A DNA stretch of 64,000 nucleotides from Flavobacterium aquicola (GTDB taxonomy: Bacteria; Bacteroidota; Bacteroidia; Flavobacteriales; Flavobacteriaceae), in contig NZ_QUNI01000001.1 in assembly GCF_003385115.1 (NCBI RefSeq), forward strand, positions 372,001 to 436,000, in the 5' to 3' direction. Made by a program: the position numbers and the translations under genes. Positions 18,609-26,848 of the stretch are shown here, one piece after another (within the stretch, counting starts at the first letter, position 1; each line of letters starts with the position of its first letter). The notes below the pieces were generated by a model that searched no databases, was not told where the DNA came from, and saw only the letters and a list, made by a program, of their open reading frames with translations.

Positions 18609-20834
18609 TTGAAAATCAAACGTATTTATACAATCATTCCTTTTTTGATATTCTTTTTCAACTGCAGTATTATGGCTCAAAACTCCTTGCATTTAACAAA
18701 TTCGAAAGAGCAGGAATTGATTATTGTTTCTTTAAGCAATGATACAAAAAAAGCATCTATTCTTTTAGAAACCTATTTAGATAAGGCTTTTGATTATCCG
18801 TTTAAAATTCAGGACAGTAATATAATAGACACTAATAACTCAAAAATAATCCTTCAGATAAATGGCGACAAAAAGAATATTGATTCCGATTCTTTTATCA
18901 TTAAAAGCGATGAAAAAAACATTTATTTAATCGGTAATAATGAAAAAACATTACGGTATGCTGTTTATACTTTACTTGAAACATTGGGTTTCAGAAAATA
19001 CACTGCAAGAGATAATTTTATTCCAAAACTAAAAGAAATAACCTTTCCCAAAAACTTCAATAAAACTTACAAACCATCATTCGAATATCGAGCATTATTT
19101 TACCCCGACTGCTACGATGAAGAGTTTAGAGATTGGCACAAACTAGATTGGCACATTAATGATTTCGGACTTTGGGGGCATTCATTTTATAAATTAGTAA
19201 GTGCCAAAGAATATTTCAAATCGAATCCAGCTTTTTTTGCATTATATGAAAGTAAAAGAAACAGTGAATCTTTATGCATGACCAATGATACTGTGGTTAA
19301 GATTGTATCAAAAAAAATGAAAGAAATTATAAGCCAAAATCCAAATGCACAATTTTTTTCAATAAGCCAAAATGATGATGTTGTTTATTGTGAATGTTCT
19401 AAATGTAAAGCTCAGAATGAAAAACATGGAGGTCCCCAAGGTTCCTTATATTATTTTCTAAATAGAATTGCTGTACAATTTCCAAAAACCAAAATAACAA
19501 CATTAGCTTATCTTCACACTTATCGAGCTCCCGAAAATATTAAAATTGAACCTAATATTTATACGCTTTTTTGTCCAATAGAAATGAATCGAGGAAAAGC
19601 TATAGAAGACGCAGCTGACAATAAAGGCTTCCTGAATATTATTCACAAATGGAGTACTACAACAAAAAATCTGTATCTATGGGATTACACCGTTGAATTT
19701 ACCAATTACCTTTCTCCTTTTCCAAACCTTCATACTTTTTCGAAGAATTATAAATTATACGAACAAAACAAAGTCAAAGGTCTTTTTGTACAGGGATATG
19801 CAGATTTACCTGGTGATTTGTATGAATTGAGACAATATCTTTTGGCTAAAATAATTTGGGACACCAATACAGATATTGACGCTGTAATGGATGATTTCCT
19901 AACTGGCTTTTATGGCAATGCTTCTCCTTTTATTAAAAAATATATTGAGCTGCTTATTCAAAATCAGCAAAAAAGCAATCGATATCTAGACATTTATACC
20001 AACCCGATCGAAAGCAGAAATACTTTTCTATCTCCTGAGGCAATGGATCAATACGATCAATTAATAAGTCAGGCCGAAATGGTTTCTAAAAACGAGCCTG
20101 CAATAGCTAAGCGAATTTTAAAACTAAGGTTGGCTCTAGAATATGTTTATTTTGAACAGTCTAAATTTTACGGTAAAGACAAACATGGAATGTTTGCTGA
20201 CAAAAATAAAGAGGATGAAGGAAAACAGCTGAGAAACCGCGTTCTTAACTTCTCAAAAAGCTGTAATGAATTTGGAATCTACGAACTTAGTGAAGGCGGG
20301 CTTTCTCCAGATGATTACTATCAGGAATGGCTTGCTATAGAAAAAAATGCTTGTAATCATTTGGGAGAAAAACACGAAGTTCGGTTTTTGACAGCTCCTG
20401 CCGAAGAATATACAGGCAAAGGAACTTACGCTTTGACTGATGGAGTGAGAGGATACAAAAATCCTGCTATAAACTGGATTGGCTGGTATGGAAAAAATCC
20501 AGAAATTGAACTTTCAGTAAAAAAACTAAACTTTAATACTCTTAAAATAAACACACTAAACAATCAAAGGCATTGGATTTTTATACCAAAAAAAATAAAT
20601 ATTTATGGTTTTAAAAATAATAGATGGAAGTTAATTACCCAATTAGAAAAAAAAGATCTTATAGAAAGTTCGGCTGTAAATATTGAAACATGGGAATTAA
20701 AATCTAATTCTTTTAAAAATTATGACCTGCTAAAAATTGAAGTTGAAAACCTTAAAGAGTTACCCGTCTGGAGGAATCGAAAAAACAAAAAAGCAATGGT
20801 AATGATTGACGAAATTGAATTGTACAATCAATAA
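18609..20834 (+). CDS. Secreted DUF4838 glycosidase-like protein
   Basis: A 741-residue protein with signal peptide (to about residue 24, SIMAQ). DUF4838 proteins have an alpha-glucuronidase/GH20-like layout: an N-terminal alpha/beta domain with LRYAVYTLLETLGFR (about 115-130), then a barrel region with CECSKC, NRIAVQFP and LWDYTVEFTNYLSPFPN. The C-terminal ~150 residues (DGVRG, WIGWYGKNPEIELSV) look like a carbohydrate-binding beta-sandwich. The start appears to be TTG: no in-frame ATG gives a signal peptide, while this TTG gives a normal one. It lies 24 nt after the YaiO gene, so it probably trims or degrades the glycan of this operon. Activity is not established. Confidence 0.82.
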   Translation: MKIKRIYTIIPFLIFFFNCSIMAQNSLHLTNSKEQELIIVSLSNDTKKASILLETYLDKAFDYPFKIQDSNIIDTNNSKIILQINGDKKNIDSDSFIIKSDEKNIYLIGNNEKTLRYAVYTLLETLGFRKYTARDNFIPKLKEITFPKNFNKTYKPSFEYRALFYPDCYDEEFRDWHKLDWHINDFGLWGHSFYKLVSAKEYFKSNPAFFALYESKRNSESLCMTNDTVVKIVSKKMKEIISQNPNAQFFSISQNDDVVYCECSKCKAQNEKHGGPQGSLYYFLNRIAVQFPKTKITTLAYLHTYRAPENIKIEPNIYTLFCPIEMNRGKAIEDAADNKGFLNIIHKWSTTTKNLYLWDYTVEFTNYLSPFPNLHTFSKNYKLYEQNKVKGLFVQGYADLPGDLYELRQYLLAKIIWDTNTDIDAVMDDFLTGFYGNASPFIKKYIELLIQNQQKSNRYLDIYTNPIESRNTFLSPEAMDQYDQLISQAEMVSKNEPAIAKRILKLRLALEYVYFEQSKFYGKDKHGMFADKNKEDEGKQLRNRVLNFSKSCNEFGIYELSEGGLSPDDYYQEWLAIEKNACNHLGEKHEVRFLTAPAEEYTGKGTYALTDGVRGYKNPAINWIGWYGKNPEIELSVKKLNFNTLKINTLNNQRHWIFIPKKINIYGFKNNRWKLITQLEKKDLIESSAVNIETWELKSNSFKNYDLLKIEVENLKELPVWRNRKNKKAMVMIDEIELYNQ

Positions 20835-21450
20835 AATCATTTAGTACTTTTAAAAGTAAATCTGCCGCACTTTAAATGTTTAATTTTTACAATAGTAAAA
20901 CTATAAAAAGACAATTGCTTTATTGAAAAATATTTGTAGATAAATTTGCATAAAAAATTTAAAATTCATAATTTTAACGATGAAATAATACATTTCACAG
21001 ATTAAATAGAATTCTTTAGTAACATACAAAAATCTAATTTAATGTCAAATTCAGGAAAATATGTTTCAAAAACATACGTTTCAAAAGTGAGGCCGTAAAG
21101 AATTAGTTCCCCCCATTTTGTAAGCGCTATTAAAAAAATCAACAACATTTATATTGCCATTTTTACAAAACAATATTTTCAAATACAGTTTTTGAAAATG
21201 TATTTTTTAAACTATATGCGATAATTTATTACTGTCAGATGAATTTATAAAAAACATTTAATTCTGGCCTTAACAAAATTTAACAACACAAATCATTCAT
21301 TAATAACAATTTAAACTTAAAAAAGAACATAAAAATTCATTTGGCATAATTGTTGACTAAAGGAACTACAGTTTTTAAAATAGCTTCTTTCTATTTTTTA
21401 AAACATCTCAATCCAGAAACTAAGGGGTTAAACATTAAAAGAAAAAGATT
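20835..21450. other. 616-nt non-coding AT-rich spacer
   Basis: No ORF of note on either strand. The spacer holds short inverted repeats near 21060-21075 (TATGTTT/ACATA) and 21180-21205, and a weak sigma-54-like GG-N10-GA sequence at 21341-21356. It separates the glycan operon from the receiver gene, which therefore probably has its own promoter. Confidence 0.6.
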
Positions 21451-21876
21451 ATGAACAAGTCAGATTTAAAAATATTAATTGCCGAAGATGATATATTGAT
21501 GATCAAAATTCTTGAGTTCATACTTAAAAAAGAAGGATATCAAGTTACATCATGCAAAGACGGCTTGAGTGCAATCGAAAAAATTCCAGTACTCATACCT
21601 GATTTAATTGTTACTGATATTATGTTACCATTTCGTTCTGGATTAGAAATAATTGGTTATTCAAAAGAACATTTTGAAAACATTCCTGTTATAGTGGTTT
21701 CATCATTAGGCGAAGAAGAAAGTACGGTTATTGAAGCGTTTAATCTTGGAGCCGATGATTTTGTATCTAAACCATTTAATCCCACTGAATTGCTTCTAAG
21801 AGTCAAAAGACTTTTCGCCAAAACAAAACACAGTATAAAGCCAAATGATAATTCTACAATAAATATTAGTGCCTAA
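21451..21876 (+). CDS. Stand-alone response regulator (receiver domain only)
   Basis: A 141-residue CheY-like receiver. The acidic pair is Asp13-Asp14, the phospho-acceptor is Asp56 in LIVTDIMLP, the switch Ser is 84 or 85, and the conserved Lys is K107 in VSKPFNP. There is no output domain; the last ~20 residues are a polar tail. No histidine kinase gene is adjacent. It lies downstream of the glycan operon on the same strand after a 616-nt spacer and ends at a strong terminator. It may signal by protein contact, possibly to the glycan synthase, but that is inference from position only. Confidence 0.9.
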   Translation: MNKSDLKILIAEDDILMIKILEFILKKEGYQVTSCKDGLSAIEKIPVLIPDLIVTDIMLPFRSGLEIIGYSKEHFENIPVIVVSSLGEEESTVIEAFNLGADDFVSKPFNPTELLLRVKRLFAKTKHSIKPNDNSTINISA

Positions 21877-21898
21877 AACAAATTAATCCTAATACCAC

Positions 21899-21948
21899 AA
21901 AACCTCTATTAACTTTCTAAAAAAAAGTAAAATAGAGGTTTTTTTTTA
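21899..21948 (+). terminator. Terminator after the receiver gene
   Basis: AAAACCTCTATT (21899-21910) pairs with AATAGAGGTTTT (21931-21942), the inner arm is extended by ACTTT/AAAGT, and a run of nine or more T follows. Confidence 0.9.
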
Positions 21949-22010
21949 CACTTTCAGTTCCTTACTAAAGTCAAATTGACATCATATTCTAACCTTAGTT
22001 TCAAAAAACC

Positions 22011-22018
22011 TATCTTTG
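22011..22018 (+). promoter_or_regulatory. -7 element of the DEAD-box helicase gene
   Basis: TATCTTTG matches TAnnTTTG exactly and would start the RNA near 22024. This places the in-frame TTG at 22016 inside the promoter and supports the ATG at 22037 as the start. Confidence 0.5.
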
Positions 22019-22036
22019 CACAAAATTAAAATACAG

Positions 22037-23386
22037 ATGAGTACTTTCGAACAATTCAACCTTCCTAAATCAGTACAAAAAGCAATAGACGATTTAGGTT
22101 TTACAACTCCTACTCCTATTCAGGAAAAAACTTTTTCTGTGATAATGTCAGGACGTGATATGATGGGGATTGCGCAAACGGGTACTGGTAAAACATTTGC
22201 CTATTTATTGCCTCTTTTGAAATTATATAAATTCACCCCGGGACATACTCCTAAAATAGTAATTCTTGTACCAACCAGAGAACTTGTAGTTCAAGTTGTA
22301 GAAGAAGTAGAAAAACTAACTAAATATATGTCGGTTCGTACTATCGGGATTTTCGGAGGTGTTAATATCAATACCCAAAAAACTACGGTTTATCAAGGCT
22401 GTGACATTCTTGTGGGAACACCGGGAAGAATCATGGATTTGACTTTGGATAATGTGATTCGGTTTGAAGAAATGCAAAAGCTGGTAATCGATGAGTTTGA
22501 CGAAATGCTAAATTTAGGTTTCCGTACACAATTGACAGCGATCTTGGCTATGATGCCAAAAAAACGTCAGAACATTCTATTTTCGGCTACCATGACTGAT
22601 GAAGTTGACACCGTTTTGAATGACTATTTTGATTATCCGGAAGAAGTTACCCTTTCACCATCGGGAACACCTTTAGAAAATATTACACAAATCACTTATC
22701 AGGTTCCTAATTTCAATACCAAAATAAATCTCTTAAAACACTTATTACAAAGCAATGAAGACATGAGCCGTGTTTTGGTTTTTGTCAATAATAAAAAAAT
22801 TTCAGATTTGGTTTTTGACCAAATTGACGAGGATTTTCCAAATCAATTTGGGGTAATTCACTCTAATAAATCGCAGAATTATCGTTTGAGCACAATGGCA
22901 GAGTTTCAGGAAGGAAATCTTCGCGGATTAATCACAACTGATATTATGGCGAGAGGTCTGGATATTTCCAATATCACGCATGTTATCAACTTTGAAATGC
23001 CTGAATTACCAGAGCTGTACATGCACCGTATAGGTAGAACAGGTCGTGCAGACGCCACAGGAACCGCCATCAGTTTCGTAACTTCCCGCGAGGAAGAATC
23101 AAAAATTGCAATCGAAATTTTGATGGATATGGAATTGGCTTATGAAACTTTCCCAGAAGAAGTCGAGGTATCTGATAAATTAATTGGTCCTGAAAAAGAG
23201 AGACAGCCGATTAAACTCTTATTCAAAAAACAAAAATTAGAAGGCGACGGCGCTTTTCACGAAAAGAGTAAGAAGAATAAAAAAGTTAATCTGGGCGGGC
23301 CTGGCGTCACTAAGAAAAAAACACATGGTTCTGTTAATAGAAACATGCTGAAAAACCAAGCTAAAAAACGTAAGGATAAAAAATAA
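22037..23386 (+). CDS. DEAD-box RNA helicase
   Basis: An ATP-dependent RNA helicase of 449 residues. The Q motif region contains PTPIQEKTF, motif I is AQTGTGKT, motif Ib TPGR, motif III SAT, and motif VI HRIGRTGR. Motif II reads DEFD rather than DEAD. The C-terminal ~60 residues are a Lys-rich basic tail (KKNKKVNLGG, KKRKDKK), typical of helicases that bind structured RNA. Start chosen at the ATG because a promoter element overlaps the upstream TTG. It resembles the RhlE/CsdA-type cold and ribosome-assembly helicases; the subfamily is not certain. Confidence 0.95.
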   Translation: MSTFEQFNLPKSVQKAIDDLGFTTPTPIQEKTFSVIMSGRDMMGIAQTGTGKTFAYLLPLLKLYKFTPGHTPKIVILVPTRELVVQVVEEVEKLTKYMSVRTIGIFGGVNINTQKTTVYQGCDILVGTPGRIMDLTLDNVIRFEEMQKLVIDEFDEMLNLGFRTQLTAILAMMPKKRQNILFSATMTDEVDTVLNDYFDYPEEVTLSPSGTPLENITQITYQVPNFNTKINLLKHLLQSNEDMSRVLVFVNNKKISDLVFDQIDEDFPNQFGVIHSNKSQNYRLSTMAEFQEGNLRGLITTDIMARGLDISNITHVINFEMPELPELYMHRIGRTGRADATGTAISFVTSREEESKIAIEILMDMELAYETFPEEVEVSDKLIGPEKERQPIKLLFKKQKLEGDGAFHEKSKKNKKVNLGGPGVTKKKTHGSVNRNMLKNQAKKRKDKK

Positions 23387-23422
23387 GCTAAACATTTTTT
23401 GCTTACATTCAGTTATAAAAAG

Positions 23423-23451
23423 AATAGCCTGCGATTAAATCACAGGCTATT
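23423..23451. terminator. Bidirectional terminator between helicase and lactonase genes
   Basis: AATAGCCTG (23423-23431) pairs with CAGGCTATT (23443-23451), with GAT/ATC inner pairing. An A-run lies to the left and a T-rich run to the right. Confidence 0.8.
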
Positions 23452-23480
23452 TCTTTTGGCTACTTTTATTTAATCTCTAT

Positions 23481-24608
23481 TTACTTTTTAACTTCGGATG
23501 GTTCACTAAAAATTAAACACACAGGAGAACACAAATCAAAACTTTTTCCAGAATCTGTCAATGTTCCTTTCTTTTTATGAATCTTAAAAATCACAATATT
23601 GTTAGTGTACTGATGTCCTACCAAAAGAAATTTCCCTGTAGGATCTATTACAAAACTTCTTGGTCCTTTGCCTAAGGTACCTGTCTGCCCTTTTAGCTCC
23701 AATCTGCCTTTTTTCTTAATCTTAAAAACCGAAATATTATTAGCTTCTCCTCTATTTGAAGCATACAAAAATTTACCGTTTGGAGAAATCTGAATATCCG
23801 CAGAACTGAATGTTCCTTTAAAATCTTTTTCCAGAATAGTTGTTTCAAATACCTTCGTTAACTTCCCATCCAAATAACTGAAAGAAGTTATAGAACCATT
23901 TAATTCCTGCAGTAAATAAACATATTTACCATTTTTACTAAACTTTAAATGTCTTGGGCCGCTTCCTGGAGTTACTGAGACGCTGTCTTTTAATGTTAAA
24001 ATTTCAGAAGCTGCTGTTGGATTATAATTGTATACATACACTTTATCGGTTCCTAAGTCATTACTTAAAATGTATTTTTTATCTGGTGAAAAATAAACCA
24101 TATGAACGTGAGCCTTTTCCTGACGATCAGCATTTATACCTTTTCCATAATGCTGAACGACCTGCTTAGCTTCGGTCAAGCTGCCGTCTTCGTTTTTTCC
24201 AAAAACAACTATATTACCGCCAGAATAATTGGCTACAATCACATTATTATCATCATTAATAAGATGACACGGATCTGCACCTTTAGAATCTACTATATTT
24301 AGGGTGCTTGGTTTTCCGCTTTCCGGATCAAAAGCAAAAGAACTTACTGTACTTTCTTTTCCATTTTCATTAACTGCATATAAAAACTTACCATCTTTAG
24401 AAAGTGACACATAACTAGGACTTGTAATGCTGTCAGAACTCTTTTTTAATCTAATTTGAGCTTTTTTAGTATTAAACTCGTATACATAAATTCCTCTGCT
24501 GCTGCAGGAATTTGTATAAGTTCCAACGATAAGATTGAGGATATTTTTTTGCGCCTGCATTGATGTAACAGTAATGGTAAATAAAAGCAATAAGTACACT
24601 TTTTTCAT
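23481..24608 (-). CDS. Secreted lactonase-family seven-bladed beta-propeller protein
   Basis: A 375-residue protein of the 6-phosphogluconolactonase (YbhE/Pgl) propeller family. The signal peptide ends at about residue 20 (SMQAQ), so it is periplasmic or secreted, which makes a role in the cytoplasmic pentose-phosphate pathway unlikely. Propeller blades show repeated YVSLSKDGKFLYAVNE-type strands, SPDKKYILSNDLGTDKVYVY, GPRHLKFSKNGKYVY and ISPNGKFLYASNRG. I set the start at the Met giving the signal peptide (24608) instead of an ATG 66 nt upstream. The substrate is unknown. Confidence 0.85.
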   Translation of the reverse strand: MKKVYLLLLFTITVTSMQAQKNILNLIVGTYTNSCSSRGIYVYEFNTKKAQIRLKKSSDSITSPSYVSLSKDGKFLYAVNENGKESTVSSFAFDPESGKPSTLNIVDSKGADPCHLINDDNNVIVANYSGGNIVVFGKNEDGSLTEAKQVVQHYGKGINADRQEKAHVHMVYFSPDKKYILSNDLGTDKVYVYNYNPTAASEILTLKDSVSVTPGSGPRHLKFSKNGKYVYLLQELNGSITSFSYLDGKLTKVFETTILEKDFKGTFSSADIQISPNGKFLYASNRGEANNISVFKIKKKGRLELKGQTGTLGKGPRSFVIDPTGKFLLVGHQYTNNIVIFKIHKKKGTLTDSGKSFDLCSPVCLIFSEPSEVKK

Positions 24609-24720
24609 ATGTAATAATTTTTCAGAAGAGCTAAAATACTTATAATCTTTCAGAATTACCCTATTTATATTCATTTTTGAAAAATTATAACAACATTATA
24701 AGAAACTCCCAACAAATTTG

Positions 24721-24728
24721 TATTTTTG
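24721..24728 (+). promoter_or_regulatory. Probable -7 element of the BatA-like gene
   Basis: TATTTTTG matches TAnnTTTG, 57 nt upstream of the ATG at 24785. No clear -33 box is seen. Confidence 0.4.
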
Positions 24729-24784
24729 ACACACAAAACTCAAGAATTCCATTGTGAGATCTGTGAAGCAAACAAAACCTTAGA

Positions 24785-26713
24785 ATGCATTTTAAACATC
24801 CCGAAATTCTATACTTTCTATTCTTACTGATTGTTCCAATTTTGGTTCATTTATTTCAATTAAGGCGTTTCAAAAAAGAATATTTCACTAATGTACGTTT
24901 TTTAAAAGCCCTTTCAATACAAACCCGAAAAAGCTCAAAGATTAAAAAATGGCTGCTTTTAGCTTGCCGTCTTCTTCTATTGACATGTATTGTTATCGCA
25001 TTTGCTCAGCCTTTTTTTGAATCCGAAGACAGTAAAAACAGCAGTAATGAAATGTATATCATTTTGGATAATTCCTTTAGCATGCAGGCCAAAGGAAAAA
25101 AAGGAGAATTACTAAAAAGAGCCGTTCAGGAACTCTTGGAAGAAACTCCAGAAAATGCCAGTTTTTCTTTGCTCACCAATACAGATACTTATTGGGCAAC
25201 CGACATTAAAACCATCCGTAACGAACTGCAGAATCTAAAATACAGTGCAGTACCTTTTCAATTAGATAATATTTTAGCAAAAGTAAAAGCACACAAATCA
25301 GCCTTCAAAAAAGACATTGTTGTTATTACTGATGCCGTAGGCTTAAAATCAAACCAGTTAAAAAATATTGAAACTGACAACGTTCCCTATTTTATTATTC
25401 CAAAGGCAGAACAAAAGAATAACACCTCTATAGACAGTGTTTTCATTCGCCAGACTCTTGATGATTTTTACGAATTAAGTATTAATACAACGAATTATAG
25501 TGAAGATTTTAAACCCATTTCGATGGCATTATACAATCAGAACAAACTGATTGCGAAAACCATTATTAATTTTAAAAACAAAAAGGAGACCATTAATTTC
25601 ACTATTCCAAAGCAAGCTTTTCATGGCCATGTTTCAATAGAAGACAATGACTTGGCTTATGATAACAAATTGTTTTTTAGTATTTCAAATAGTAAAAAGA
25701 ACAATATTATCAGCATTGGAACACCCGAAAAAAACAACTTCCTGAGCCGAATTTATACTAGTGACGAATTCAACTACAGCTCTTTTACTCTCAATTCTTT
25801 AGACTACAACAGTATCGACAAACAGGATGCCATAATTTTAAATGAGCTAGATGAAATCCCTCAAGCTTTACAAACGACTTTGAAAGCGTTTGTAAAAAAA
25901 GGAGGAAACCTAATTATAATTCCATCAGAAACAGAGTCAGTTTCCAGTCTAAATGCACTATTAAATCAGTTTGGCAGTATAAAATTCGAATCAGTAGAGC
26001 TTAATGAAAAACAGATAACCAAAATCAATTTCAGTCATCCTTTATTTGCCGGTGTTTTCGAAAACAAAACGAATAATTTTCAATATCCTAAAGTCAAAAA
26101 GGATTTTACAATTTCCAGTTCAAGTCCAGCCATTTTAAATTTTGAGGATGATTCTCCTTTTTTAATAGGATTACGAAATACCATTTCATCCGTTTATGTA
26201 TTTTCTGCTCCATTAAATGCAATAAATTCTAATTTCCAGCAATCTCCGCTGATTGTTCCTGTTTTTTACAAAATGGCTTTAAGTAAGCTAAACAACGGGG
26301 TTAATTCAACCATTATTGGTAACAGCACCTCCTATCTCGTTTCTGCCAATTTAGCAAAAGATGAAGTACTGACAGTAAAAAATCAAGATGGAAATTTTAC
26401 ACCAGTACAGCAGTTACTAAATAATAAAGTGCAGTTATTTTTTAATGATTATCCCGAAAAGGCTGGGAATTATACTATTTATGATTCACAAAAACCAATA
26501 GAAAACATCAGTTTTAATTATCCAAGAACCGAGAGTAATCTAGATCAGGTTAACGAAAACATACTATCCGACTATAAAACAAGTGATTCCATTTCTACAA
26601 TTTTTGACACACTGCAAAGCAGCCGAAGCAATAATCAAATTTGGAAATGGTTTATTATCTTTGCACTGTTATTTTTAGCATTGGAAATGGCAATTATCAA
26701 GTTTGTGAAATAA
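24785..26713 (+). CDS. BatA-like protein with vWA domain
   Basis: A 642-residue membrane protein. The N-terminus has the BatA/aerotolerance pattern: a helix at about 8-25, a basic linker, a second helix at about 55-75, and then a von Willebrand A domain whose MIDAS motif is DNSFS (Asp95, Ser97, Ser99). A long periplasmic part follows with a glutamine-amidotransferase-like stretch (GGNLIIIPS). A single C-terminal helix (about 622-640) re-anchors the chain. In Bacteroidota such proteins belong to the Bat group linked to stress tolerance, but no batB-batE or MoxR gene is present here, so this is an orphan copy. Confidence 0.85.
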   Translation: MHFKHPEILYFLFLLIVPILVHLFQLRRFKKEYFTNVRFLKALSIQTRKSSKIKKWLLLACRLLLLTCIVIAFAQPFFESEDSKNSSNEMYIILDNSFSMQAKGKKGELLKRAVQELLEETPENASFSLLTNTDTYWATDIKTIRNELQNLKYSAVPFQLDNILAKVKAHKSAFKKDIVVITDAVGLKSNQLKNIETDNVPYFIIPKAEQKNNTSIDSVFIRQTLDDFYELSINTTNYSEDFKPISMALYNQNKLIAKTIINFKNKKETINFTIPKQAFHGHVSIEDNDLAYDNKLFFSISNSKKNNIISIGTPEKNNFLSRIYTSDEFNYSSFTLNSLDYNSIDKQDAIILNELDEIPQALQTTLKAFVKKGGNLIIIPSETESVSSLNALLNQFGSIKFESVELNEKQITKINFSHPLFAGVFENKTNNFQYPKVKKDFTISSSSPAILNFEDDSPFLIGLRNTISSVYVFSAPLNAINSNFQQSPLIVPVFYKMALSKLNNGVNSTIIGNSTSYLVSANLAKDEVLTVKNQDGNFTPVQQLLNNKVQLFFNDYPEKAGNYTIYDSQKPIENISFNYPRTESNLDQVNENILSDYKTSDSISTIFDTLQSSRSNNQIWKWFIIFALLFLALEMAIIKFVK

Positions 26714-26725
26714 TTTTTTTTCACC

Positions 26726-26779
26726 ATTAAGACATTAAGAATATTAAGTTTTTCTTTATTAACCTAATTACTTAATGGT
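26726..26779. repeat. Short inverted array of ATTAAG units
   Basis: ATTAAG occurs at 26726, 26734 and 26743 (8-9-nt spacing). The reverse complement CTTAAT occurs at 26771, and ACCATTAAG is matched by CTTAATGGT. It looks like a reduced version of the 8-nt inverted arrays at 6.2 and 35.7 kb. Confidence 0.5.
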
Positions 26780-26848
26780 TCATGAAAATTAAGTTTTAAA
26801 TTTCTAAATATAAATTTTATTGTTTCAATTAAAGTAAATTATCTACAT

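Noticed and set aside
18476..18742. Frameshift joining the YaiO barrel gene to the DUF4838 gene
   Set aside because: The barrel gene ends with a normal aromatic C-terminal strand and the next gene begins with a full signal peptide, so both are intact and separate.
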